Assembly (NCBI RefSeq): GCF_001517545.1
Contig: NZ_FBYA01000004.1
Coordinates: 234,419-298,418, forward strand
DNA: 64,000 bases
Direction of reading: 5' to 3'
Origin: Limnohabitans sp. Rim47
GTDB taxonomy: Bacteria > Pseudomonadota > Gammaproteobacteria > Burkholderiales > Burkholderiaceae_C
The position numbers were made by a program, and so were the translations under genes. The notes under the pieces were generated by a model, which had not been told where the DNA came from, did not search any database, and worked only from the letters and a program-made list of their open reading frames with translations. Position 1 is the stretch's first letter. Each line of letters starts with the position of its first letter. Below, piece by piece: positions 1 through 7,592 of the stretch.

Positions 1-228
1 CAACAGGCGTTGCTGAGCGGGATTTTTGTGGTTTTGAATGCTGACCACGGCATAGCCTGTGGCCACCAGGGTTTCGCGCTTCTCGACCAAGGGTGTGATC
101 ATCGATGCGGCCGCCGTAGGGGCTGGTGTGGCGTCCATGTTCGAATGGTTCAACGGCACTGATTGGCAGCCCGCCAAGGCGAGCAGGGTGAGCAGCGTGA
201 CGGCCACGGGTCGGTTCAAGGTCATCAT
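1..228 (-). CDS. LPP20/FlgP-like outer-membrane lipoprotein (3' part outside window)
   Basis: The reading frame starts at an ATG-ATG pair (228/225) and runs off the left edge, so only about 76 residues are visible. It opens with a basic N-terminus, a hydrophobic stretch and a lipobox LALAGC, so the cysteine should be lipidated after signal peptidase II cleavage. The visible mature part includes ATGYAVVSIQNHKNPAQQRLL, which resembles the start of the LPP20 domain of FlgP-type flagellar lipoproteins. A sigma-28 promoter lies about 65 bases upstream, which fits a late flagellar gene. The family call is inferred from a short segment and is moderately sure; the lipoprotein nature is clear. Confidence 0.65.
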   Translation of the reverse strand, partial: MMTLNRPVAVTLLTLLALAGCQSVPLNHSNMDATPAPTAAASMITPLVEKRETLVATGYAVVSIQNHKNPAQQRLL

Positions 229-548
229 AAAAACTCCAGAGGCAAGCCGGGCACGCCCTGAAATGGTCGGCCAACTTGATTTGTCTTGCAAGGTGTATCG
301 GCACAAGCAAGCAAGTCTTGAGCGGGCATTGGCCATTGCACAGTCCTGTATTTGGGGGGTGAGCCGGTCAAAAAATGCACAATATTGTGATTTTTAGCGG
401 TTTGTTCCCCAAAGTAGCCCGTACATCTTGCAAATATTGACATATGTGATTTATAAACAAGAAAATTCACTTTTATATTAATTTTGGTTTTGTTTCACCT
501 CTGCTTGTGCGTGGGGTTCGCCCGGACCCTCTCCACACTTTGTCCCCA
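229..548. other. Intergenic region between divergent lipoprotein and sigma-54 activator genes
   Basis: This 320-base gap holds the sigma-28 promoter for the lipoprotein (listed separately) and an AT-rich block at about 415-490. That block contains a TTGACA at 437-442 without a well-placed -10 partner, and a TATATT at 474-479 with only a poor -35. The promoter of the activator gene is probably in this block but cannot be assigned. No gene is seen here. Confidence 0.5.
295..321 (-). promoter_or_regulatory. Sigma-28 (FliA) promoter for the lipoprotein gene
   Basis: On the minus strand the sequence reads TCAAG, 14 bases, then GCCGATAC. This matches the FliA consensus (TCAAG/TAAAG, 14-15 bases, GCCGATAA) almost perfectly. 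Transcription should start near 288, leaving a leader of about 60 bases before the ATG at 228. Confidence 0.85.
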
Positions 549-1823
549 ATGCCGATGAAATCGAACATCAAGCCCCTCATCATTGGTGAAAGCCAGGCAA
601 CCCAGTTTCTGCGGGACTTGATCAAAACCCTGGCGGCGTCCTCATCAACGGCATTGATCACAGGGGAAAGCGGGACCGGTAAAGAGTTGGTCGCGCAATC
701 GCTGCACCAGCAAGGGCCGCGAGCGGGGGGGCCGTTTGTGCCCATCAACTGTGGTGCCATTCCGCGTGACTTGATCGAAAGCGAGCTTTTCGGCCACCGC
801 AAGGGCAGTTTCACGGGGGCGGTGTCTGACCGTTTAGGGCGTTTTGAGTTGGCGCACGGCGGTACTTTGTTTCTGGACGAAATTGGCGATTTGCCCATGG
901 ACATGCAGGTCAAACTGTTGCGCGTGTTGCAAGAGCGCTGCATTTTGCCCGTGGGCGCTTCCAAAGAGGTGCCCCTTGATGTGCGTGTCGTGGCCGCCAC
1001 CCACAAAAAACTCGAGGCCGAAGTCGAAGCGGGCCGTTTCCGCGAAGACTTGTATTACCGCATCAACGTCTTGCCGATGATCACCACGCCCTTGCGTGAA
1101 CGGCCAGATGACATCGCCGCTTTGTTGAATTTTTATGCCGACAAACATGCATTGCCTCAGACCAAGGCGTTGCGTTTTTCGAACGACATGATGCAACTCA
1201 TGCAGGCCTATGCCTGGCCTGGCAATGTGCGCGAGTTGTCCAACCTGGTGGACCGTTTTTCTACCCTGTACCCCTCGCAGTTGTTGCAGATCCAGACCGT
1301 GCCCGCTTGCATGATGCCGGTGGGCTTGGCTGCCTTGCAGGCCGAATGGTTGGCGCAGCGCGGCATGACGGCCGCCGCCATGTTTCCGCCGCCGTTGAGG
1401 GTTGCGGCGGTCGTGTCCCATGTGCTTGCGCCCGCAGCAGACAGTTTGGTGTCGGGCAGCCTGGCCGGTTCTGACCATGAGGCTTTGTCGCCTTTTGTGG
1501 GCGATGACGATCCGATGGCCCATTTGCTGTCCAGTCCGGCAGGCTCGTACAGCATGCCCGTCAAGGTGTTAAGCCCTGCGTCAGCCTCTAACGACGAAAT
1601 CAACGAAGTGGAAAGGGCCATTCTGATGGCCCAAGGCATTCAGACCCTGCCACCCGAGGGCATGTCACTCAAACAGCATCTGGTTGAAGTCGAGCGCAGC
1701 CTGATCGAACAGGCGCTGGCGCGGACTCAGGGCAATGTGTCGCAAACGGCCAAATTGCTGCAGCTGCAAAGAACCACGCTGATCGAGAAAATCAACAAAT
1801 ACGAGTTGCGCGGGGCGGCGTGA
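549..1823 (+). CDS. Sigma-54-dependent AAA+ transcriptional activator, FleQ/FlrC/FlbD class, no receiver domain
   Basis: The 424-residue protein activates RNA polymerase with sigma-54. The AAA+ core shows Walker A GESGTGKE (about 39-46), a GSFTGA version of the GAFTGA sigma-54 contact loop (86-91) and Walker B LFLDEIGD (107-114). The C-terminus (about 380-420) is a Fis-type helix-turn-helix (GNVSQTAKLLQLQRTTL). Only about 10 residues precede the AAA+ domain, so the usual receiver or sensor domain is missing. About 120 residues of low-similarity linker separate core and DNA-binding domain. The ATG at 549 was chosen; an in-frame GTG at 507 is possible, and neither has a clear ribosome site. Position and the sigma-54 sites at fliK/flhA point to flagellar master control, which is inference. 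Confidence 0.85.
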   Translation: MPMKSNIKPLIIGESQATQFLRDLIKTLAASSSTALITGESGTGKELVAQSLHQQGPRAGGPFVPINCGAIPRDLIESELFGHRKGSFTGAVSDRLGRFELAHGGTLFLDEIGDLPMDMQVKLLRVLQERCILPVGASKEVPLDVRVVAATHKKLEAEVEAGRFREDLYYRINVLPMITTPLRERPDDIAALLNFYADKHALPQTKALRFSNDMMQLMQAYAWPGNVRELSNLVDRFSTLYPSQLLQIQTVPACMMPVGLAALQAEWLAQRGMTAAAMFPPPLRVAAVVSHVLAPAADSLVSGSLAGSDHEALSPFVGDDDPMAHLLSSPAGSYSMPVKVLSPASASNDEINEVERAILMAQGIQTLPPEGMSLKQHLVEVERSLIEQALARTQGNVSQTAKLLQLQRTTLIEKINKYELRGAA

Positions 1824-1908
1824 TCGCGCGCTGTGGCTTCTGGCTACGCTGGCCCTCAGCAAGGGCCTGGGGTGGCTCTTCGCCTTTGATCACCCTGCGA
1901 CGGCTTGT

Positions 1909-2415
1909 TTAAAACGGCGGCTTGATCACCTTGGCACAGGTGCCCTTGATCAGTTTGACGGTGCGTCCATCGTTCAAACTCAGTGACTGCACAAAACTGC
2001 CGGTTTTGCGGTCAATCACAAACTCTTCGCCCGTGATCATCACGCCAAAGCGCTGAAACATGGCCGGACGGTAAACCTTCAAACGGGTGCCCATCAAGGT
2101 CAGGGTGCCTGCACGGCTTTCAGAAATCGAGATCTTGCCCTGGTACCAGCCTGATTTTTTCTCGAAATCGATTTCGGCCATGGTGATGCGGGAGGGTTCG
2201 TTTTCTTTGATGCCCAGCATCAGTTGACCGTCCAGGTCCAGTTGCAGCTCGCAAATCAGGTCCATCTTGCCTTTGCTTGAGCCGGGCATGTTGTTGTCGC
2301 TGGACAATTCTGTGCTGGAGTTGGAGGCGGTGTCGCCCATGACGTGCACCAGGCCCCAAACGCCCCCCATCACCAAGATGCCGATGGCGATACCAATGGC
2401 AATGTTCTTCATCAT
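1909..2415 (-). CDS. Uncharacterised membrane-anchored protein downstream of motB
   Basis: The 168-residue protein begins with a hydrophobic segment (residues 3-25, NIAIGIAIGILVMGG onward), probably an uncleaved anchor or signal. A soluble part rich in beta-strand-like sequence follows, with two cysteines (one near residue 55, one near 160). No known family is recognised. An AGAGG ribosome site precedes the ATG-ATG start. It lies 75 bases after motB on the same strand, so it may be read from the motA sigma-28 promoter. A motility or motor-associated role is only suggested by position. Confidence 0.7.
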   Translation of the reverse strand: MMKNIAIGIAIGILVMGGVWGLVHVMGDTASNSSTELSSDNNMPGSSKGKMDLICELQLDLDGQLMLGIKENEPSRITMAEIDFEKKSGWYQGKISISESRAGTLTLMGTRLKVYRPAMFQRFGVMITGEEFVIDRKTGSFVQSLSLNDGRTVKLIKGTCAKVIKPPF

Positions 2416-2490
2416 GGATGCACCTCTCGCTGTGCGTTGTGAAATGGGGTCATCATAAAGGCCCTTTTGTGGGCCTGAGTGCGTGCTGGA

Positions 2491-3531
2491 TCACTGATTG
2501 AGCACGGTGATGCTGACCCTGCGGTTACGTGGATCGGCCGGGTTGCCGGGCACATTGGGGTTGGTGTCGGCCACCCCTTCGATGCGTGTAAAACGGTTGG
2601 CACCGATGCCCTGGCCTTGCATGAACTGGCGCGTGGCGTCCGCGCGCTCGGTAGACAGGGTCCAGTTGTTGCGCATGCTCTCAGGGGGGAAGCCTGTGCT
2701 GTCGGTGTGTCCGCGAATGGCCAGTTTGTTGGGCAAAGGCTTGAGGGATTTGGTGACCTCGGACATCAACGCTGCGGCTTTTGCGCCCATTTCTGCACCG
2801 CCCGAGCCATACATCGCGAAGTCGGCCTTGTCGATCACCTCGATGCGCAGGCCTTCCTTGTCACGGGTGATGCTGACCTGGTCCTTGATTTTCTCGAACT
2901 GCTTGCTCTCCGACAGTTTTTGCTTGATGTCTTTCTCGAGCTTGTCGAAATTTTGCTTGTCCTGCTGCTGACCGGGTGAGCCGCTGCCGCCGCCTTGACC
3001 CGGTGAGCCCGTGCCACCGCCTTGGCCGGGTGCGCCAGATCCGCTGTCTTTGCCGGGGTCTTGATCGACGGGGCCGTCCTTGTTGAACTCTTCTTTGGAT
3101 GAACCAAAGCTTTCACCCGGACCGCCTTGGGCCTGCGGAGTCAAGCGCTCCAACATGGCGGTTTGCTTGGCGGTGAACGGAAAACCATCGGTGTCGATGA
3201 TGGACTGGCCACCAAACATGCCGTTAGAGCCGGCCAGTTCACCCATCGCAATTTGGCTGTGAGAAGTTGGCCTGAAGTAGTCGGCCACGCTCTTGCGTTT
3301 GTCTTCGGTACTGGCACCCAAGAGCCACATCAGCAAAAAGAAAGCCATCATGGCCGTCATCATGTCGGCCAGGGCAATTTTCCAGGCGCCGCCGTGGGCC
3401 CCTGCATGGCCATCGTCGGCGATGATTTTTTTGACGATGATGATGGGCCGCAGAGCCTCCGCTGCAGCGGCTTCGGCAGCAGCAATTTCCTCGGGCGTGC
3501 CCGCTGCGGCTTTGTCTGCCTCGGTCATCAA
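2491..3531 (-). CDS. motB: Flagellar motor stator protein MotB
   Basis: MotB pairs with MotA to form the ion-conducting stator and anchors it to peptidoglycan. The 346-residue protein has one membrane segment (about 52-72, ALADMMTAMMAFFLLMWLL) in which Asp56 is the expected ion-binding residue. The C-terminal OmpA-like domain (about 200-340) carries IRGHTDSTG and a conserved NRRVSI end. Between them is an unusual Gly/Ser/Pro/Gln-rich linker of near repeats (GQGGGTGSPGQGGGSGSPG), making it longer than E. coli MotB (308). Its start overlaps the motA stop by four bases, indicating translational coupling. Confidence 0.96.
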   Translation of the reverse strand: MMTEADKAAAGTPEEIAAAEAAAAEALRPIIIVKKIIADDGHAGAHGGAWKIALADMMTAMMAFFLLMWLLGASTEDKRKSVADYFRPTSHSQIAMGELAGSNGMFGGQSIIDTDGFPFTAKQTAMLERLTPQAQGGPGESFGSSKEEFNKDGPVDQDPGKDSGSGAPGQGGGTGSPGQGGGSGSPGQQQDKQNFDKLEKDIKQKLSESKQFEKIKDQVSITRDKEGLRIEVIDKADFAMYGSGGAEMGAKAAALMSEVTKSLKPLPNKLAIRGHTDSTGFPPESMRNNWTLSTERADATRQFMQGQGIGANRFTRIEGVADTNPNVPGNPADPRNRRVSITVLNQ

Positions 3532-4391
3532 GAGCCTCGCATGCCGTCAAAGACTTCAGAGAAGCTTGGTTGGCTGTGGTGTGCAATGCAGGCTCTGGCC
3601 GATTCGATGACCAAGGGTTGCGGGTGACCCTTGAGGTTGCCCACGATCATTTCACGAATGACGTCAAAGGCCTGGGCATCTTCGTTGATGATTTGCGTCA
3701 GGCGACCCGAAAAGGGCTCGAACATGCCGTAAGCCAAAAACACGCCCATCAAGGTGCCCACCAAGGCGGCACCGATCAGTGCACCCAGCACGGGAGGAGG
3801 TTGGTCAATCGCGCCCATGGTCTTCACCACACCCAGCACGCAAGCCACAATGCCCAGAGCAGGCAAACCACCGGCGATACCGGCCAACGCTGCGGGGGCC
3901 AACAAAGCTTCGTGGTGGTGGACCTTGATGGCTTTTTTCATCAGGTCATCCAATGCGTCGGCGTCCAGATTGCCCTGCGAGATCACCATCAAGCGCAAGG
4001 GGTCGCAGATCATCTGAACAATGGAATGGTCTTTGGCCAATTTGGGGAACTCCCCAAAAATCGCGCTCGAGTCTGGGTTTTCAACGTGTGATTCCAGGGC
4101 CACCACGCCTTCTTTTTTCATCACCGTTTGCAACTTGCCCACCAACAGCATCAAGGCCAAATAATCGGCCTGATGGAAACTGGGCCCTTTGATGCATTTG
4201 CCAATGCCGGCCATGGCCGCTTTGAAGACCGGAAAACTGTTGGCGATCAGCGAGGCACCGATGGCCGAGCCCCCGATGATGATGAACTCAAAAGGCGCGG
4301 CCTTGATGATGGGGGCCATTTTGCCGCCCGCCAAAATGTAGCCACCAAACACGGCGCCAAACACCACCGCTAAACCGATAAAGAAAAACAT
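3528..4391 (-). CDS. motA: Flagellar motor stator protein MotA
   Basis: MotA is the four-helix stator subunit that pushes on FliG. The 287-residue product has the usual length. Two N-terminal helices start directly after the Met, followed by a cytoplasmic loop (SQGNLDADALDDLMKKAI) and the conserved helix 3/4 block including PALGIVACVLGVVKTMGAI and GTLMGVFLAYGMFEP. It lies 15 bases downstream of a 62-residue gene and is coupled to motB, all behind a sigma-28 promoter. Confidence 0.97.
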   Translation of the reverse strand: MFFFIGLAVVFGAVFGGYILAGGKMAPIIKAAPFEFIIIGGSAIGASLIANSFPVFKAAMAGIGKCIKGPSFHQADYLALMLLVGKLQTVMKKEGVVALESHVENPDSSAIFGEFPKLAKDHSIVQMICDPLRLMVISQGNLDADALDDLMKKAIKVHHHEALLAPAALAGIAGGLPALGIVACVLGVVKTMGAIDQPPPVLGALIGAALVGTLMGVFLAYGMFEPFSGRLTQIINEDAQAFDVIREMIVGNLKGHPQPLVIESARACIAHHSQPSFSEVFDGMRGS

Positions 4392-4406
4392 GCTGGCCCT
4401 TTTGTT

Positions 4407-4595
4407 TTAGACAATGCACCAAACACCGATGCACCAACCCAATGCCCACTGAAATACAAAGTCCATCAAATTGCCCAGCAACACGATGGGCAAACCCAAA
4501 TAAAGTGCCCCCCAAGCCCAACCTGACAGAGTCAAACGCGCTTTCGGGATGTCGTGACCGAGGACGGTCGGTTCTTTAGTGGGTGTCGCTGTCAT
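4407..4595 (-). CDS. Small membrane protein of 62 residues, first gene of the motA operon
   Basis: The product has a hydrophilic N-terminus (about 25 residues) followed by two closely spaced hydrophobic segments rich in Trp, Gly and Leu (about 26-44 and 46-62). No family is recognised. It begins about 13 bases after the predicted start of a sigma-28 transcript and ends 15 bases before motA, so it is very probably made together with the stator. It might help stator assembly or be a leader-like coding sequence; this is inference from position and size. Confidence 0.65.
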   Translation of the reverse strand: MTATPTKEPTVLGHDIPKARLTLSGWAWGALYLGLPIVLLGNLMDFVFQWALGWCIGVWCIV

Positions 4596-4614
4596 TTTTG
4601 ATCAACGCCTTAAT

Positions 4615-4641
4615 ATATCGGTCGCAAATCGGGTATCTTGA
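4615..4641 (-). promoter_or_regulatory. Sigma-28 (FliA) promoter of the motA operon
   Basis: On the minus strand TCAAG is followed after 14 bases by ACCGATAT, close to the FliA -10 element GCCGATAA. The predicted start near 4608 is just upstream of the 62-residue gene. It is consistent with motA/motB being late (class III) flagellar genes. Confidence 0.75.
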
Positions 4642-4674
4642 ATTGATTTTGAAGAATTTGCCTATTATGACAAT

Positions 4675-5601
4675 ATGAAAACGACATGGGAGCATCTGCC
4701 ACGAGCCCAATGGGATGAGCTGCATTTTGCCCAGCAAGGCGCCTTGCAGCAGTCTTGGGCTTACGGCGACGCCTTGGCCTCTTTGGGGGTGGATATTCGC
4801 CGTGCCATGGTCTGGCAAGACGGTCGCTTGCTGGCCATTGCCCAGTTCATGTGCAAACGCATGGTGGGCTACATTTCTTTGGCTTCGTGCACGCGCGGGC
4901 CAGTCTGGCATCCCGATGTTCAAGCGGATCAGCGTGCCGTCATTTACAAACTCTTGCGCCAGTCGATCCCTTTGGCACGTCTGAAAGTGGTGCTGTTCTC
5001 GCCAGACGGAACGGCGCAGCAATTGGATGCTGCAGAGCTTCGGGGTTTGTCGCGTGTGATGACGGGTTATTCGACGGTGTTGCTGGATTTGACCGTGCCC
5101 CAGACCCGTTTGAAAGCCCAGATGGATGGCAAGTGGCGCAACCGCTTGACCAAGGCGCTGGCCAACGGAAAAATCAGGCTGCATGTTCAGCCAAGCAGCA
5201 AGCGCTGCGACTGGTTGCTGGGCAAAGAGCTGGCTCAGCGCGAAGCCAAAAAGTTTCACGGTCTGCCCACGAATTTTGTCAACGCCTTCATCCAAGCCCA
5301 CACCGACCCCAAGCAGGCTTTTGTGGTGGCCTATGCCGAAGTGGGCAAGAACACGGTCGCGGCCATGTTGTTTCTCATTCATGGTCGTGCTGCCAGTTAC
5401 CATATGGGATGGGCCGATGAAGAGGGTCGCCAGCTCAATACCCACAACGCGCTGCTGTGGCAATCCATGCTGTATTTGCAAGCCCAGGGCATTGAGGTGC
5501 TGGATTTGGGCGGGGTCAATACCCACGATTTGCCGGGCATCTCGCGCTTCAAATTGGGCACGGGTGGCCGTGCTGTAACGCTTGCTGGAACTTATTTTTG
5601 A
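4675..5601 (+). CDS. FemAB/GNAT-fold acyltransferase (Acetyltransf_6-like)
   Basis: The 308-residue soluble protein resembles the FemA/FemB-type double-GNAT family, which transfers aminoacyl or acyl groups, classically to peptidoglycan peptides. Supporting features are QQSWAYGDAL near the start (about 25-34), the middle KWRNRLTKALANGKIRL, and the C-terminal pattern QGIEVLDLGGVNTHDLPGISRFKLGTGG, which matches the family's LDLGG...G..FK.G end. The substrate is unknown. It is divergent from the motA operon and overlaps no flagellar gene. A TATTAT at 4663-4668 would put transcription start at about the ATG, so the mRNA may be leaderless. Confidence 0.7.
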   Translation: MKTTWEHLPRAQWDELHFAQQGALQQSWAYGDALASLGVDIRRAMVWQDGRLLAIAQFMCKRMVGYISLASCTRGPVWHPDVQADQRAVIYKLLRQSIPLARLKVVLFSPDGTAQQLDAAELRGLSRVMTGYSTVLLDLTVPQTRLKAQMDGKWRNRLTKALANGKIRLHVQPSSKRCDWLLGKELAQREAKKFHGLPTNFVNAFIQAHTDPKQAFVVAYAEVGKNTVAAMLFLIHGRAASYHMGWADEEGRQLNTHNALLWQSMLYLQAQGIEVLDLGGVNTHDLPGISRFKLGTGGRAVTLAGTYF

Positions 5602-5630
5602 GAACAAACATGACTCTGCGAAGGTGTTCA

Positions 5631-6017
5631 ATGCGACCGTTTTATCTGGCAGCCATCGGCTTGGGTTTGCTGGGTAGCCTGGCCCCGGTGGCGGCTTTGG
5701 CCTGGACCCGCATCGGAGAAACGCCTGAGGTGACGCTGTACGTCAACCGCAATTCGATTGAGAAAGAAGACACTGTTCGCCGCGTCTGGGAAATGCAAGA
5801 CCTGAAGTCGCCCGATGTTGAAGGCGTGCGTTCCAGGCGTTACCTGAATGAGTACGACTGCAACTACAAGATGCACCGCATGGGGCAGATGACCAGTTAT
5901 TCAGGGCCCAAAATGACCGGTCAAGTCATCGCCACCGTCAACGAGATGGGCTATTGGCGAAAGATCCCGCCCAACGGCGTTTTTGTCCTCACCTACATCG
6001 CCGTCTGCATCGAGTGA
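5631..6017 (+). CDS. Secreted protein resembling surface-adhesin E family
   Basis: From the ATG at 5631 the 128-residue product has a clean signal peptide (FYLAAIGLGLLGSLAPVAALA). A mature domain follows with the pattern VTLYVNRNSIEKE...RVWEMQDLKSPD...YDCNYKMHRM, typical of the small surface-adhesin protein E type domain found in many Betaproteobacteria. An AAGG sits six bases before this ATG, which is why it was preferred over the earlier in-frame ATG at 5610. It follows the acyltransferase gene closely and is probably co-transcribed. Function unknown. Confidence 0.7.
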   Translation: MRPFYLAAIGLGLLGSLAPVAALAWTRIGETPEVTLYVNRNSIEKEDTVRRVWEMQDLKSPDVEGVRSRRYLNEYDCNYKMHRMGQMTSYSGPKMTGQVIATVNEMGYWRKIPPNGVFVLTYIAVCIE

Positions 6018-6019
6018 GT

Positions 6020-6043
6020 CACGGCCTTTTTTAACGGGCCGTG
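6020..6043. terminator. Inverted repeat between convergent genes, weak terminator candidate
   Basis: CACGGCC and GGCCGTG flank a 10-base T-rich loop between the convergent ends of the secreted-protein gene and the coiled-coil gene. No clear T-run follows the stem on either strand, so a terminator role is uncertain. Confidence 0.35.
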
Positions 6044-6061
6044 CACACCACGCTGAACACT

Positions 6062-7018
6062 TCACGGTTTTGCGGCGGGTGTTGGGGCCGCACCGGGTGC
6101 ACCGGGCGCGGTGGCGGCCGGATTCGCTTCGGCTGGTTTGGGGGCTGCATAGCGTGGGAACTGCACAGCGCGTTCGCGTGATGCGGTCGCGTTGTTCTTT
6201 TGCACGGTCTCCAGATAGCGTTCTTTTTGCAGCGTGACCAAGGCTTCGACGTCGCGCTTGAGCGCATCGACATTGCCCACAGCGCTTTTCAGCGACTTCA
6301 CTTCATTGCCCATCGATTGAACGGCATTGGCCTGGCTTTGCAATTTGGCGTTGATGCCCTGCACCTGGCGAATCACCGAATCGCTGCTGGCAGCCACTTG
6401 TTTGGCGGTTTCGCTGGGCACTTTTTGCACCAAGCTCTCCGACTGCTTGAGCGAGGCGTCAATGCGTCCTTCAATCTGGCCCTGCGATTTGGTCAAGGCC
6501 ACTTGTTGAGAGGCCAGTTCTTTCACGCTTTGGTTGACGCCTTCCAGCGACTCCATGCCCGAGTTGAGTTCGACCACGCGCTTGCCCACGGCCATCAGCA
6601 TGGCATCGAGTTGGTTGATGCGGCTGACCAGTCGCACGCCCATGATGAGGAAGAAGATCAGGCAAACGATCAACACCCCCCCCGTGATGGCGAGCAAAAG
6701 CCGGGCCTTTTTATGACCCGATTCGGTGAGCTCACGAAAGTCAGCGGTGGTTTTTCTCAGCTGGCTGCTGGCGTTGGCGGCCGCTTCGGCCGATTTGGTC
6801 GCCAAGTCAGCCGAGTCCAACACCACTTGGGCCAGTGACTGGTATTGCTGGTACGCACGCTGGTCCACCGTGATGCCCACATGCATGGGTTTGGCGGGGG
6901 GCGCTGCCGTTGCGGTTTCGGTGGCGTGTGTGGGCTTTTCAGACACGGGCGTCTCGCTGGACTCCAAGGCGGGGTTGGCCTGTGGTTCGGCGTCGGGCTT
7001 GAAAGTGTTCTCGCTCAT
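6062..7018 (-). CDS. Membrane-anchored coiled-coil protein, last gene of the fliK-flhB operon
   Basis: The 318-residue protein has an acidic, Pro/Ala/Thr-rich N-terminus (1-45), a helical region (50-100), one strong membrane segment (about 106-129) and a long Gln/Lys/Val-rich coiled coil (about 135-280) ending in a Pro/Ala tail. The layout recalls a methyl-accepting protein without its signalling tip; no family is recognised. The ATG at 7018 has an AGGAAAG ribosome site and overlaps the previous stop by four bases, so an upstream in-frame start was rejected. Its place in the flagellar operon suggests a structural or polar role, which is inference. Confidence 0.75.
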   Translation of the reverse strand: MSENTFKPDAEPQANPALESSETPVSEKPTHATETATAAPPAKPMHVGITVDQRAYQQYQSLAQVVLDSADLATKSAEAAANASSQLRKTTADFRELTESGHKKARLLLAITGGVLIVCLIFFLIMGVRLVSRINQLDAMLMAVGKRVVELNSGMESLEGVNQSVKELASQQVALTKSQGQIEGRIDASLKQSESLVQKVPSETAKQVAASSDSVIRQVQGINAKLQSQANAVQSMGNEVKSLKSAVGNVDALKRDVEALVTLQKERYLETVQKNNATASRERAVQFPRYAAPKPAEANPAATAPGAPGAAPTPAAKP

Positions 7019-7575
7019 GGTTTCTTTCCTCGGGCTTGAAAGGGGGGCTTCAGTCTTTGGAGTTGCTCCTCCAAAAGTGCATTGCGTGCTCTGAGTTGGG
7101 CCAAACGGCTTTTCACAGGGTCGTCTTGTTCCCACAGTGCGGCTTCGTCCAGCATCACAGATGCTTGAACTGCTGCTGGGCTGGCTGCAGGGGCTTGCGC
7201 TGGCGTTTTGGGGCGAGCCTTAGCAGGTGTTTTGTCGGCTGAGCGTTTCGGTTTTTGCTTCGCAGCGCGTTTGGCCGCCGGTTTGGCCACCTGTGGGGGT
7301 GTGGGGGGGGAGACCTCGACCGGTGCCACGGGCGTGTCTGCCAAGACCACGGGTGCGGACACTTCGATCGGGGCTGAAGGGCTGTCTGCCTCGGCTTCAA
7401 CGATCACTTGGGCCACCATTTTGGATGGGGCCTTGGCTTTGGTTTTTGTTGTGGTTTTGGCCGAAGGCTTTTTGGCGGCAGCCACTTTGGGGCGCGCTTT
7501 TTCAGCCACGCTGGCCCCCGGCTGCACGGAGGCCGCTTTGGCTGAGTCGTCTGTGGTGAGTTTTTTGCGAGTCAT
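7015..7575 (-). CDS. Lys/Ala/Pro-rich low-complexity protein
   Basis: The 186-residue product is dominated by KA, AK, PA and TK dipeptides, similar in composition to histone-H1-like bacterial proteins (for example AKKPSAKTTTKTKAKAPSK). The C-terminal 45 residues are different and helical (LDEAALWEQDDPVKSRLAQ), probably a short coiled coil. No signal peptide is seen. It sits between the DamX-like gene (17-base gap) and the membrane coiled-coil gene (four-base overlap). The matching coiled-coil tail invites the idea that it binds the next protein, but no function can be assigned. Confidence 0.65.
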   Translation of the reverse strand: MTRKKLTTDDSAKAASVQPGASVAEKARPKVAAAKKPSAKTTTKTKAKAPSKMVAQVIVEAEADSPSAPIEVSAPVVLADTPVAPVEVSPPTPPQVAKPAAKRAAKQKPKRSADKTPAKARPKTPAQAPAASPAAVQASVMLDEAALWEQDDPVKSRLAQLRARNALLEEQLQRLKPPFQARGKKP

Positions 7576-7592
7576 AGGGGCGCTTTCATGGC

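Noticed and set aside
59..397. Plus-strand 112-residue open frame
   Set aside because: It is antisense to the lipoprotein gene, whose lipobox and sigma-28 promoter are convincing.
397..410. GG-N10-GC pattern on the minus strand as a sigma-54 site for the lipoprotein
   Set aside because: Only the GG and GC fit; the remaining bases do not match, and a far better sigma-28 site lies nearer the gene.
4576..5631. Minus-strand 351-residue open frame
   Set aside because: It is antisense to the FemAB-like gene, crosses the sigma-28 promoter and shows no family features.
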